Source: Patagioenas fasciata
Lineage: Eukaryota > Chordata > Aves > Columbiformes > Columbidae
Assembly: GCF_037038585.1 (NCBI RefSeq)
Contig: NC_092526.1
Coordinates: forward strand, 38,267,501 to 38,331,500
DNA length: 64,000 nucleotides
Direction: 5' to 3'
The notes beneath the pieces were generated by a model. The model had not been told where the DNA came from. It did no database searches and was given only the letters and a program-made list of their open reading frames with translations. Made by a program: the position numbers and the translations under genes. This document shows positions 26,554-40,191 of this stretch, one piece after another; position 1 is the first letter of the stretch; every line of letters begins with the position of its first letter.

Positions 26554-29500
26554 CTTCCTTTTACCAAAGGGGGCTATGTGAGTGTGTTAGATATCAGAAG
26601 AACCTTGCAAAAGGTTATTAACAGATGTAGGCCGGTGACATTTTCAAAGCAGATGGAGTCATTAGAGTGCAGAGAACAAGGTGCCAAATGAAAGATTACT
26701 GGGTAAGAACATTGGCTCTTTTTATCTTCAAGAATTATAAAAAGTCAATGACAAACATGGACACGGTTCACATGGTTGAAACTGCTACAGCTGTAAAAGG
26801 AGTAAAGGAAACAGAGAAGAGGGAATGTGAGGTGTGTTAGACCATGTGAGACATTAGTGTTACCTACTGATGATGTGTTGTTGCAATAGCAAACAGTGAG
26901 TGAAGTTTGCAGCAAGTAAATGGCAGGTGAAGTAGCTGGGGTGGCATGCTAAATCAGCACCTGGGTGGAAATCTCAAAGCATGTTTGGACAGGGATGCTT
27001 TCAGGAGACAATATAAGCGATGAGAGCTTCTGCTCTATTCTATCTAGCGAAGCCCGTGCTGGAGTTCACCCATAAATCATGAGCTCAGGTTTTACAATCC
27101 TGTCAGTTACAGCCTTGAATCTCTCACATTCTTGGAAAGAGGATTTAGTGGAAATACACTGTCCCTACAGCTGGAACAACATCCAATAAACTGCTTTTCA
27201 GATCTCCTGAGGGAGGTAAAAAATGGGCATAATTTATGCTGCACTGCTATTATTCATCCCTTCAGGAATTATTGTTCCACATGAGCAAAGGTAGGACAGG
27301 TAGGCTAAGTTGCCTGAGATACTGCTGAGCAGTGAACAGATGGCTGGAAAATCTCTTAACCGTGCTTAAATGTTTTCCAGGGATGGAAAACTAGCCCTTA
27401 TTTTAAGTAATTCTACTGAGAGGCTGCTCATGAATTCTTCTTCACCACAGAGATCACAATATTTCTATCTGGTGCAGATACATGGACATCATAGAGCAAT
27501 GGCATGTCAGGAACTTTCTAGACATGGGTTACGCTCCATACACCTTCAAGGAAAGAACAAACAGTGTTTATTCCTTATGAAAGACAATTTGCATTGAGTT
27601 CTTGTGAATTATGCTGACACCAGAGATATAAGGACAAATAAGGCCATGATAACATTCCTTCTTGGTAAGGTAATGGTCAAGCTAAACCCTACATCATCAG
27701 AAAGCCTTTGAATTTTGAGTAAGAATAGTTATTGGTTGTGGACAAAGTTATGAAGATCTTTCCGTATGCCAGAAGTATTGCAGGGTATGTCCTTCAGTGG
27801 GTTCCTGATTGCTCTGATGAATGTGATGTGTGTAGGGCACATATCTGACAGCTTGTCTCAAAAAAGCTCTACGTTTTTGAGAAAAAGTCTAGAAATCGCC
27901 AAGCCTCGTGTAGCGGTAGGACATTTTGAATAATGTGGATCCTGTGCTCTCAGGAAGTGTTTGCGTCTGATGTATATAAGAAAAGGAACTCTACAAGAAA
28001 AATAATAATTTAGTTTCTCTTACGCATGTGCTCCTAAACCCTTTAGAAGCGAGGTCGATAGATGTGGCGCCCACCAGTTGTGAGGAAGAAATAGCTGAGA
28101 GAAAAGATTAGAAACTTTCCCACAGGTAACAGAGACTTAGGTGAAATGTGGCTCTCAGTCACCGTGGTTTTGAAGTGTGTGTCAAAGTCTGAGCTAGAAC
28201 TGTTTCAACTCTTACTCACCCAGGTTAGCAGAGGAGGTCCCTTCTGTGTTGCCTATCATCAACTTTTTACTGCTGAGAATGACATTGATTACATGGATTT
28301 AGAATACGGTGTGTCTCCCTAGCAGGGATGTTGGAACCAGCATTCACTGATTAAAGTAGGGAATCTGAGGGCAGGAATTTCCTCTGCAAGGGTGCAGAGC
28401 GACCGCCACTGTTAATAGGTCCAGGTGGGTAGTTTTTGAGAATGTTATGGGTACAAACCATAGGAGAAGTTGGCTACCCAGGAATATGGACACTGCTCAG
28501 CTCACTTGCACTTTATGAAGATACTTCAAGATGAAGACATTTTTAGACATATTTCCCTGAAACTGGATCTGGTGACTTGCTCATCCCGTTCCAAGAGTAG
28601 ATTAACATTGACAAATCTTACTAAACAGCACTTCAGCCTGTGGTGTAAAATTTTTGCTGAGTCCATCCAGCACTTCGAGACCACCAAGGGCAGTGATCTT
28701 TAGACTTAACAGGTACTTGGCAGGCTCACATTCCTCCTGCTCTGAAAGAGATAGCAATAAGTTTCTTTTGTTCGTATCATTTGGCTTAGGCAGTGCCAGC
28801 CATTTCTGAACTGTAGAGGAGTAAGACTTGGCTTTAGTGTCTTCATACACACCTGTCTTCAGAGAGTAGCTCTTACTTCAGCCACTGGGGAGTTTTCAAT
28901 GTGATTCTGGTATTTCCTCCTTTGAGGAGAAGACCTTAACTGGTACAGCTGATGGCTGGGTACCAGGTGCGGTATCATTTTTCAACCTAACTATTGCTTA
29001 GTCAAAAAAAAGTAATCAAAGAGACAGAAAAAATTTAGCGTTGGGGTCATTAGCCTCACTCATCTCCCAGCTGTTTCTCCCCTTCCCTGTTTTTTTTAGA
29101 ACCTTTTGTTACTCGCACTATTTATGTGCTTGCACATCTTTTTCAGAATGCCAGTTGGTGGTTTGTCAAGGTTATTTTAAAGCACTTTTCTAAGACTGCG
29201 GCCACTATATTTTCCAAGGAGGAGTAGAACAGTGTTATTCCCCACCAGGTGCAGAGCTGTACAAGAAATTCCGAGAAAGCCACATTTCTCTTCACCCTCA
29301 TGACATGCACTCCTGCGGCAGGCTCAGCTTGAAGAAGAGGTTGCTACCAGCTATCTTGATTCAGATCCAGTTGACTTTTTTCCAAAGCTAAGCACCTACC
29401 AACCTGCAGAAGGAAGCCATACTCTGAAACTAAAAGTCTTGGGGACAGAATCTGTTTTTTGTTGCATCCTGAGTAGTCTCTGAAAAGAAATTTGACAGGC

Positions 29501-32399
29501 CTGGTTTCATTTGGTTGCAGTCTGCCATTGATCCTGGGTTGTTTCATCAAGAACTGTGCACTTTAGGTTTGTAGAAAATCAGTTTTTCACTGAAGTGAAG
29601 GTATTTTGGGCTAAGTACATGGCAGTCAGATTCCTGTGTTGTATGTATTCGTAGAGGCACTTCCATTCTCACCACTTTCACAAGCAGAGTCCATCAAACC
29701 ACCTACAATAAGTGTGCTTATTTTGTGGCTGGGAAACAATCGATCATCACTAACGGCAATAGTCAAGGCCCCACAGAAATTGATGAAAGAATATCAACAA
29801 AGCCATTCTTCAGACAAAGGTTGCCAACTATCATAACATCGCACGGTATTTTCAAGTAATGCTTAGCATTATGCACCCTCTTTTTTATAAAGGAACTCCT
29901 GGGTGCTGTGACAATGATGGTAAAAGGATATTTCCATTTTCACTTAGTGCAGGAGATAGATGTAACCCTTTTGGTGATAACCCTCTTGTCAAACCATTTT
30001 CTTAGTCTGCTTAAGGGCTTGTAATTCTCCTTTTAGTTTCCCTCAGACTTAGGTTTCTCACAAAAAGCAGCAGTTACCTATTCTTTTCAGGATTCTTCTC
30101 CTGAGGACCAAGCTGTACTCGAGAACAAACTCCTCTGAACTGCCCAAATGAAGAGATTTTCCTGAGTAGCACAGCATAAAGCAATCCCCATGACACTTAT
30201 ATATGCCTTTCCTCAACAACTTGTACACATACTTTTTCAGTCTTGCCAACAAAAACTCTAAAGAAGTGGTTTGTCAGGAGCTCATCTGTGAGTTCTCCTG
30301 AATTATCACTCAGGGAAGGGTTTTGTTTTCTTTGACACCTCAAATATCACCAAATCTGTGTCACAACTGAGGTAGGAATTTTGCAACTGATGTGACAAGT
30401 TGCATCATTCTAGATTAGCATAAGCAGCAATAAACCAGGCTATGAAATACATTTGTATAAGTAATGTATAGAGCAGTGTATGTCTTTGGCATGTTACTGG
30501 CACGTTTTGAAGAGACACCTCTTCACCCTTTTCAATGTCATATAGTCACATGATGAAACTAAATATTCTGGGGGAAAGTGATATCAGAAGAATTTACTAG
30601 CATCTTTTCACAACACTGAATTTACGGGGGATTTTATTGGCCAAACTTCCTGCAAAGAAAAATTTTCTACAGTTTGGTTGTTGGTTGTTCAGTCGACTTC
30701 ACCAGTTTGCTGTGCTCCCATTAGCGTACGCCTTCTTTCTGGTTGAACTGATTAACACACTCCCTTTCTTTTCCAAGGGTCGTACACTGGGTGGGAAACC
30801 CTGAGGTCTCTTGTTTCTGCCCAAGATGGAGCATTTTCATTGTGAGAAATAGGAAGTTACATTTCTCTTCAGAATGACAAATCTCGTAGATTTTTAGCTA
30901 TCCTGTAACCTTTGCTCTGATTCCCCAGGAGGGCCATTTCCTCGCTGTTTTCTGATGCCTTCTTTTGTATATGTGCTAGAGAGGGAATGTAAGTTTGTTA
31001 CCTCCTCTGACAAATGACATGAGGGAGAAAAGGCTTCTCAGAAGGCATGTTTTAACTTTGGCAACTCCAGATTAATTTGAGAAAGTGTCGCATTATGATG
31101 ATTGATTCTGAGGTATCCAGGAAGGAGGGTATAGGTTGGTAAAATGCTAATAATACATTTCTTTGTTGGGTTTGAGCTTGTAATAAAAGCATGTGCATTG
31201 ATTGTTTCCCCAAAAAAGAATATTCCTAGGGGCTAGAGGCCACAGTAGTTGAGCTTTCTTTAAAAAAGCCACAGGCACCCTGTCAAATTCTGGCATTCAC
31301 AAATGGTCCAGCCAGTGTGCTTTAGAGATGCAGAGATAAACAGAAATAATCCGTGCCTTATTCTGGTAACAAGAAAATTGTGTGTTGGTCTCATTAGCAC
31401 GTATCACTCTGTTTTGCAGGTGACAAAATGTGGGGGGAAAAATCTGTTAAATTCAAAGGCCATGAGTTTCCCTATAGCAACTGCATCGCCATCTAAAAGC
31501 GAAGGCCCTTCTTTAACTCTGCCCTTCAATACATGACAATGCTCAGTGTTCTCTTTGTGTGAGTTACACAACAACCCCTCTATCAATGGGGTTGAATATG
31601 TTTGTCCATCTGTGACGGCTGCCTGGGGGAAAGTGCTGTGTTTCGGGTCTTTAAAAATATAACTCTGTGCCTACCCATGCAGAGACATACCAAGGCTTTG
31701 TGCTGGTAAGGCTCTGAATACTGTTTCCCTATTCTGAAATTCTTCTTCTCCTTTGTAACAGAAGATTTCCTCATCACTGATGTGATCTCTTTCCTGTTGA
31801 GGAATCAGGCCCACGTCAAAATACAAACATCCTGCTGGCTGCAATTGAGAACTGTGCTCTGCAGATCACAAGTTTTAACCTTGGGGCTCTGACACCGTTC
31901 TGGAAACTCTGCTGCGTCCCAGGCATTGTGCTCTTAGTGCCATAGTATTCCTGCCTTCGTAAAGGACCAACGTAAAGAAGTTTCTTCATAATGGCGAAAA
32001 AAACAACCACGTGGCAATATGCTTTAGAGCCTTCAGATCCCATGTCCTAGGGGATTTGTCAATATTCACATGCAAAGAATTTGATCTGTGAAGCAAAGGC
32101 CCACAGGCTTTACTTTTATGCACAGGAGATTACCCTCCCCAGCGCAGACCGCTCAAGTCTACATTGTCTTTCCCCTCATGAAACTGAAATAACTGTTAGA
32201 ATGGTGCACTATGAAAATATAGCTGTCCAACTTTGTGCTCATAAATCTTTTACCAGAGCTGGTAGCCATTGTTCATCCTCAAATTAGTAATTCTTCCCAT
32301 AAAAAGGTATCTCCCTGTTTCCTCATATACTCAGAATTGTAAATAATATAATTTTCAGACATTTCCAGATCTTTTATTTGGAGAATAAACCAGAAATGA

Positions 32400-32515
32400 T
32401 TGTTTATATGTCATCCAGCACAGACTGATTATAATAATGTATGTATGACTATGTGTGTATATACAATAGTCATTATATACTCTGTATATAGTATTTATCT
32501 ATATATAAGACACTG
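32400..32515. repeat. AT-rich low-complexity tract
   Basis: Dominated by TATATA, TGTATG and ATAATAA runs with several short palindromes. No gene signal. Confidence 0.7.
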
Positions 32516-33154
32516 ATTATAATGATTTCTTTATCATGTGTAACCCTGGTACACATGGGTGGCATCAATACTGAAGTTTTCAACCATTATTCAACCCAGT
32601 TCTCAGAAGCCAAAACCGCATATGCGTCTAAGCAGTTTTTAGAACAGCGGTACTGTCTACAAGTAGGACATCTCAAAGGCCACCCTGAGCTGTCTACATC
32701 CTTCTCACCCAGACAGAACAAGGAGATACCCACAATCATGGCTGTGGTTGTATAATATCTGGTGTTATTCATTTTGCTCACTGAGGACATCTTTCACATG
32801 TGAGTAATGTACTGAAGATCTACATATACCAGGATGAGAACACTCTTGGACTACGTGTGAGCACCACACATTAGAAACCAACCAAACAGGAGCTTTATTT
32901 CATTGGGAGAAACAATCTCAATATTGACCTGCGCAGGATTTTGAAATTATTTGATGTTACTGTGCATTGACTTTTTACACCAGATTATCCCAATTCCTTA
33001 TTTTTGATCATTCTTATAATTGTGCACCGTGACATCTCCAGTCAGTGTAAGAGATGGTTGCAAAACACAGAGTATTGACTGTGTTATCCTTAGTCCACTC
33101 TATGCCCTGTAATATTCTCATCCACAAAAAGAGAAGGTGTCTAGTGGACCCACA

Positions 33155-33487
33155 CTGCAACATGCAAGGAGCATGTCATGTGGATGCAGCAAGGCTCTTC
33201 TCGGTGACAACCAGTGATAGGACAAGGGGTAACGGGTACAAACTAGAACACAAAAGGTTCCACTTAAATTTGAGAAGAAACTTCTTCTCAGTGAGAGTGC
33301 CAGAGCCTGGCCCAGGCTGCCCAGGGAGGTTGTGGAGTCTCCTTCTCTGCAGACATTCAAACCCGCCTGGACACCTTCCTGTGGAACCTCAGCTGGGTGT
33401 TCCTGCTCCATGGGGGGATTGCACTGGATGAGCTTTCCAGGTCCCTTCCAACCCCTGACATTCTGGGATTCTGTGATTCTGCGAAAT
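33155..33487 (+). repeat. CR1 LINE 3' fragment
   Basis: Plus-strand CR1 3' region ending in 'gggattctgtgattctg', the tail repeat characteristic of bird CR1. Central hallmark 'caggctgcccagggaggttg' is present. Nearly the reverse complement of the copies at 2814 and 54036, hence the same subfamily. Open frames on both strands here (33054-33431, 33118-33411) come from this element. Confidence 0.93.
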
Positions 33488-34261
33488 AACTAGAGCAGAG
33501 TATTGTTATGATGGGGACTGCTCTGTACAACAGTTCTGCGCAGCACCCGTATTGTCTGCGCCTGAAGTGGACTCCAGTTGCCCTTGATACACCCATCACA
33601 ACTTGTACGTTGTGGTAAAGAGGTTTTGACATGTAGTTGTTTGTAGCCAAAAGGTGGAGGTCAAGATCAAAGCTGGATGTCGGTTCCCTGTCAGCTCACG
33701 TGTAATGAGGACACCCTCACTGTGGCTTCGCAGCACACGCAGAGGTGGCAGCTGCGGTGACACCTCCATGGCTGCTGCCACCCAGCCTGGTGAGTACTGC
33801 CCATTTCCAGCAGGTGGGGTTCGGAAGATGTGTAGAGCTGGGGAAGGCTTTTGTGATTTCATTCTATTCACACTGTGTGTACCAGAAGGCCTGAAAGGAG
33901 GGTCAGGGTCTTGCTGTACCTACGTGGCGTAAAGTTTACTCACTCATCTGAGGAATCTCCAAATTAAAGGCAGAAGACAAATATGAAGGAGCAGGAGGGG
34001 AAGAATGAATAAATATAATTTAGCTCCTTCAATTGTTTGTTAGGGGAAAAAAAAGTGAAAATATATATGTTATTTGGCAACATGACAGACTTGTAAGAAA
34101 GAGCTCATCAATTCTATGCTCCTCAGAAATACTTCAGCATGTTTGATAGATTAAGTTATTTGATCATCAAAGTCTCAATGTGCTTAGATGAAATGCAACT
34201 TTCAAAAAGGGATTTACTTTGCAGGGTTTCAGTTCCTGGAAGCTGCGTGGTTAATCATTCC

Positions 34262-34298
34262 TTTCAATATTACTAATTTTATCTTGGTAATATTGAAA
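34262..34298. repeat. Perfect 12-bp inverted repeat (hairpin)
   Basis: TTTCAATATTAC at 34262-34273 is the exact reverse complement of GTAATATTGAAA at 34287-34298, with a 13-base spacer. It is AT-rich, so it could be a small cruciform, a remnant of terminal inverted repeats, or chance. Confidence 0.8.
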
Positions 34299-37200
34299 TT
34301 AATATTCTCAAAATACAACCAGTCTTGATAAAAGATTCTGACCTTGTTGCTTCTGTGAAGATGAGTCTTGCTGAAGCTGCTGATTTTGGTCCCGGGTTGT
34401 CATGAGGAGCTGGCTGGGTCTGTTCAGAAGGCAAACTGCTCACAGCAGCACACGTTTGCTTTGAAAACAAGCAGGGAGAGAGTACCGTCTTCTAGCAGAT
34501 CTGCTTACTCTGTGCATTTAGGGTTGTATATGCTCAGTTTCATTATGAGAATATTTAATTTATTTCTTGTTGCTGGTAGCCCTGCAGAGCGGTGGCACAC
34601 TGAGAAATGCTCTTTTGGCTGGCCACGTCAGCTGAACTTCCAAACAAGGGCTTGATTCTCCACACATGAACTCACATTGCTGTTATTTTTATTTACTGCT
34701 CTTTACAAGCATCGTTACCTGTGGCACGTATTGCAGCCCTGTGTGAGGATCCGAAGCGCTGCTCTCTGTATGTTCAGTGGACTCTCCTGGAGTTACCAGC
34801 AGATGAAGGTGTCAGCAGAACTGTGCCATAGGCTCAGATCTATGGGTACGGAATCAGAGACCAACTGCTTTTCATGCTCTTTGCATTGTTTTTCCACCCT
34901 TTTTGATGTAGCAGAGGAAACTATGTGTTAAAAGTCTGTGTTGGGAAAGGAGCTGGTGTCAGAGACTTTGCTGCTGCCACTTAGCCAAGTGCTTACTACA
35001 ACACCCCCTGGTTCACTTAGGCCCAAAAGAATCTTGATGAGCACGTTGTGTCATTTTATTTTGTCTTGCAAAGAGAAAATAATTTGGTTGAGTAGACAAA
35101 CACAAGCACCTTACATTTTGTGGCGGAAAATAGCCAGCAAAAGGTTTGAGAATCCCAGTTCCACGTTTCCTCCTCCAAAATCTGGCCTGAAAAGCCTATG
35201 CAGAGTTCTCATACTCCATAAATTATGTTCAGTTAAACCACCATCTTTGAAAGTCAATATACTCCCTGTTGCTCTCATGAGCTGGTGCTAACATCATTTC
35301 CACTTTTCTCAGTGTTTCGGACATTTTTCAGAAGAACCCTAGGGCAGCAAATGAGCCTTCCTTCTCAGCAGGGGACAGGGAGCACCTCCTTGCAAGTCTT
35401 CGCACGATCCAGGCATTAAATCCTGCCCTTAATTCTGAGAGATAGCAACAAACTCTGTAAGCTGCAGTGAAACTCGTTCCTGCAATGCGTTGGGACAGAG
35501 GGTGAAATATCGCTGGTGATGGATTTGCCAACAGTGTACTAAAAACTGGGAGGACTGATGCGAGATTTAATGTGTGGAAGATGTTCAGTATTTCAAAGTT
35601 GTTAATGTTTGCAGTTTTTAAAAATGATTATGCTTGATGTGTGCAGCAGCTAAATCTTTCTTGTTGATAATCAGAGCTGATTTATCTCTTTTTAAAAATT
35701 GATCTCAAGCCATACAAGATCTTATGACTCCCAGGAGGAATTAAATAGCTCAGACATACTCATTTAGATGAAGTTCACCCCCTGACCTCTTCTTCATATC
35801 TCCAGTTCATACTTGTCCAGTTCATTTTGCCAGAAAAGCTGTTTAATCCTTCCCATTCCTCCCTCTTCTCCAACCAACCCCCCGCCCCAAACTGAACTCA
35901 TAATCGTAGAACATAAATACAAACCTCAAAATTTCATCTCTCAAGGAAATGGGAATTTTTTATGACAGTGGGTAGACTGCTATAGCTGTGATGGGCTGGA
36001 CAACTCGAGGGACTTGGGTATATCGAGTGTTTCATTGCAGTTAAAGTCAAACCAAAGGCAAACACTTGGATCCATCTCACCAGTAAACTTTGTATGGGCA
36101 GAAGTCCCCACTAACTGATTGAATTTACTTTTAACTGACCTGTACTTTTCCTGTTTTGATTATTGCTGTGTTCTTCCACATGGCAACTTACAGGTTCACA
36201 TGCATGAAAGACTCTCCACATGGTAAAACACTTTATGAACAGCTGTGTACATCTTCAGTACGGATCCTCATTAATTTGTTTGCTTTACTCCAGTTTGAGA
36301 GCCTCTTTTCCCCTGGCTTTAAATAAACTTCGTAAAAGTTTGCAAGAAGTATGATAGAATTTAAAACTACTTGAACTTCGAAGTTAACAAAATACCTGTA
36401 GTAAAGGAAAATGTCCCACCATTTTTCATAGTGTCGTTTCATTCCCAGTGTTACATATTAGGTATGAAATTGCAATCTTAAATCTAATCATTAAACCCCA
36501 AGACCATCCAGATTTCGGTTCATAATTCAGTCTGGGAAGATAAGCTTGCAAAATACAAATTGCGGTTTGGATTTCAAACCATCTCAAGATATGCAGGTGT
36601 TCAAATTATTGTATTCTTGTCATTTATCCTTCCTTTAATTTTGCAGTAGCGATAGTTGTCATCCTTAACATCTTTCACCTGTTCACATTAGATCATACCA
36701 CCTGTTTACCAAGATTAAGTTTGCTCAAGTTGTCAATTTTCATTTCAAGTCTTAACCTGCAAGGAGATTGTGAGCAGTTCTTTGTTGTACGTGTCTATTT
36801 GGTTTACTGACTTTGTGCACTCCATACTGGTGAGGACTGGGAAGATATAAAGGGCATTACTGGGTGTAAATACATGTGGGGCAACTTGTAGCAATGCTAA
36901 ATCGGGTAGGAAGAAAGCATCTCGCTGATACTGAATCTTATGCTACCTGTTGTACAACAGAAACTGGTTTTACATGGACACTATTGTTGAGGATTCAGCC
37001 CCTGGAAGAGCTCGAGCCAGAATTGTTTTCCAGTCATATTCCCCATAAAGCAATTAGAAGACAAAGAGAGGGACAGGCTGTGGAACCCCTGTCATGGACT
37101 GTCAGAAATTGTAAGATTTCTGTTACAACCCTAAACAATTATGTAGCAGAGAAAACATAGGTTGTGTCTTGTAGTTCATTTTACCCTCAAACCTCTGATT

Positions 37201-39743
37201 TCCTGGGTGTTATTTGGATGTTACTCATGCTTCTGCTCGCTCTCAAAGTGGATTTTGCAGAAGACTTGACTGAAATGTTCTTCCCCCACACTTCCACCCC
37301 TAAAATGGTCTTTTCCCCAAACTGGGAGTTTCCAAATAGAGTCTTTACTTTTTGAAATGCTGACTTGTTAGAATATCAGGCTTTTTATTTATTCTTACTT
37401 ACTTCTTTTTCATTTTATTTTAATCCTTTATTGTCACACAGTCAATGTACTGAGTTCATGTTACTTTTTTGCTTTTTTCCTCATTCTGCCATCCTTTATC
37501 TTCTTCCAGCTCTTTTTGATTTGGAGGTATTGAAGAATGGCAAAAAGAAACTGAAAAAATATCCCAAAATAATCCTGAATATTATTTGTATATTGCATAA
37601 GGGATTAAAAGAAAGGAAGAAGAGATGGCACAATAAGAAAGAATAGTTTCTAAGGAAAAGAAAAAGAAATAAAGGAAACTAACAGATCCAAAGAGAGTCA
37701 TCACCTCACTGCATAGAAACAGATTCAGAATTTTGGTTTTAACTTTTTAAACTTTTTTTTCTTTTTTTTTTACTTAGTCATTTTCCTATTCCCCACGAAG
37801 ACGCTGCACAGGTATAAACTGCCCTGTACTCTCTCCTCATTGCTCTGTGGATTTTACAGAGCTGGTTTCTCTGACCCTACATGTATGCATGCATGAACTT
37901 TGCTATGGACACGGGGCATAATGAAAAAATGTTTTATTAAGAATAAAAATCTTTTCCCAAAAAAGAAAGCAGTGATGGAACTTGAGACTTCCAAGAGCAT
38001 TGTTACAATGAGTAGAAATCATTTCTCTCTCCAGAGTAGAACGTGTGTATTTTGAACTATCTTGTACAGACTTTCATTATCTGTCCTTTATCCACCACCA
38101 TCTCAAGGCAAAGTTCAAGTTTTTCCTTCTTTCAGAAACTCTTTATTCCTTGGATTTCCTTCTCAGTCTGGTGAAAGGTTCCAGGGAATAGGATTCTGCA
38201 CTCTTACGTGGGATCCTTAAGCATTTTCTCACAGGCAGTAGAGGGTAGCTATCCTCACCGATAATTTTCAAAAGTAATGATTTTCAAAGGCAATTATTTC
38301 ACCAATACTTTTAAAAATGGTAAAAGCAGTGTATTTGTGGATGTACAAAGGAGGGTTTTGGTTGCTGGGGGGTCAAGTAATTTGGCAAAAGTTACATGGC
38401 AGAACAACAAGAAAGAATGTAATGTTCCTCAACACGCCCAGGAGCTGGCTATTTAAGCAGGGTACCCACTGTGAAACTGACAGTCCCCTCTTCATTCGGT
38501 GCTTTACTCATTTCCCCTTTGCTTAATGTCATTTTTAACAATTTGCACCTTCTCTCTGCAATACTCTTATGAGTTAAGGTGTTTGCTGAGGAAAACCCTG
38601 TTCTTGACACACCAGCTTCTGTCCCCTTTGTGCCTGACAGTCCCCGCTTGCCCTCTCAGATTTGAAACCAGCCTTGTGTTTGCCAGACAAGCAGGCTGTG
38701 TATCTTTCACAATAGTGTCCTCTGATGGGTATTTGGTTTTTCAATAGATTACAGAGAGCCTCAGAATCAATGCACCACTCTGCTTCCAGCAGCCAAATGG
38801 TGTCTGGCAACATACCCAGCCTGGAGTCCCACTTGGTCATTTATGGTCAGAGCTTTGCTGGATTTCACAAGGATTGATCATTTTCATCTATATTGAAGGC
38901 TCAGAGTAATTTGAGGCAGGTCAAGTAACCCCTGAACCCACTGGGGAAGTGGTAAAGGTTTCATGTCAAACCGCAAGAGGAAGAAAATCGCAATGCCGAG
39001 TCCGTGAATGCACTGGCCTTATGGACCACGTTGTATTTGTGCTGCAAGACACGTTAATAGGATGTTTGAACAAAAACAAGAAACGTGATGCGATCCTGTG
39101 ACACTCTCCCGGTGTGGAGCTAGGAAGTCTGACAGTGAGTCGAGGGCTAAACTTGCCTTAACAAAAGGGCATGTGCAATACATCAACAGTGCTTCATGGC
39201 TGTGCCACAGGGATTGCCATTGGAGGTAGTCATTTCTGTTTGTCACCAGTGGAAAGTTTAGCATAAAGGAGACTGTGGAAAATAAAAGTTCCCTCTGTAG
39301 CTGCACTACAGGAATCTACTCTCAAGCAAACTCAATACATTTTCTTCAACTAAAAGCTGATGTCTTTAACACATAGTACAAGTCAGTCAGGGGGTTGGGC
39401 AGCGTGCCACTGAACACACAAGGGTAGAGCAAAAGGCAGCTCACAACAGGACGGCGGTGGGTGTCTCAGGACCGAGCACAGGCCCGTCACGAGAGCTCAG
39501 GGAGGCTGGGAAAGGTGAGGAGATGCCCATTTCCCATTGTCCAGATTCAAGTAGCTGGAAACCTCTGCTGCTAGAATTTCCATGCCACAAGCAACGTACA
39601 CCTGGAATAGGAATGGAGAATTAGTTACATGCAACCCACCTGCATCTGAATCAGTCCAAATTCTGCTTCCATTCTGTATCCCAAACTGCTTCTGGCTACT
39701 ATGCAAGGGCTTAAGTAGTTAGGAAGTTCCTCATCCTCTAAAG
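34299..39743. other. Intergenic, 3' flank of ICOS
   Basis: Contains T-rich runs near 37745-37775 and a purine-rich run near 37610-37680. Open frames here (up to 117 codons at 34938-35291) show no domain. Further TTTATT motifs on the plus strand could serve as alternative ICOS poly(A) signals. Confidence 0.55.
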
Positions 39744-40101
39744 TTTATTTGCCAGTAACAGTCAGTAAATCTAACAAATCACTTCCCCAGAGAGATTCTG
39801 GGTAGCACGCATCATCTGAAGAATCTGAATGGAATAGTTTCACATCTTGTCCTCAAGCATAAGATTATTACTTTGCACTGACATGAAGCAGTTGCATTTC
39901 TAGGAGCCATCCCACCATTCCAATTCAGAAACTTCATGGAGATTTTGCTTTTCATTTCATCTTCCTGACACGCGGCAGCATGAACTACAAGAACAAGCTA
40001 TTGTAACAATCTCACCCACCCTAGAATCTATTGGAGACACAGCAAGCAGCCCTGTGCCTCCCACAGATACAAGGAGAGGTACAACCAGGCTTAATACAAC
40101 C
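39744..40101 (-). other. ICOS: Probable ICOS 3' UTR with poly(A) signal
   Basis: On the minus strand the sequence after the ICOS stop runs about 350 bases to AATAAA (plus-strand TTTATT at 39744-39749). This is the first canonical signal I found downstream, so a short UTR may end just past it. Human ICOS has a much longer 3' UTR, so further downstream signals could also be used. The end is inferred. Confidence 0.5.
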
Positions 40102-40191
40102 TCAGATTCTTGTTTTCTTGGCTTCATTCACTGCCGCCATGGGCATGTATTCACTGTTGTACTCATGGGATTTGGATTCACACTGGCGATT
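40102..40191 (-). CDS. ICOS: ICOS coding exon 4 (cytoplasmic tail and stop)
   Basis: The coding part is 90 nt, with acceptor CTCTGTTTGCAG, encoding residues 171-199 and a TGA stop at 40104-40102. The tail holds EYNSEYMPM, a YxxM motif expected to recruit the PI3-kinase p85 subunit once phosphorylated (human ICOS YMFM, CD28 YMNM), and ends AKKTRI. Human ICOS continues into a fifth exon for its last residues; here an in-frame stop closes the frame in exon 4, so a fifth coding exon is not needed. Confidence 0.94.
   Translation of the reverse strand, partial: NRQCESKSHEYNSEYMPMAAVNEAKKTRI

Larger units (their letters stand above)
14096..33154. other. Intergenic, mostly unique AT-rich sequence
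   Basis: Apart from the items listed separately within it (14619 frame, 16090 segment, CR1 at 18165, duplication at 19175, simple tracts at 26500 and 32400), nothing is recognised. From 19.2 to 33.1 kb I found no CR1 copy and no plausible exon. Confidence 0.55.

Noticed and set aside
33054..33431. 125-codon plus-strand and 97-codon minus-strand frames
   Set aside because: Repeat-derived: both come from the CR1 copy at 33155-33487.
39497..39706. 69-codon minus-strand frame considered as a fifth ICOS exon
   Set aside because: The ICOS frame already closes with a stop in exon 4, and a poly(A) signal at 39744-39749 lies in front of this frame.
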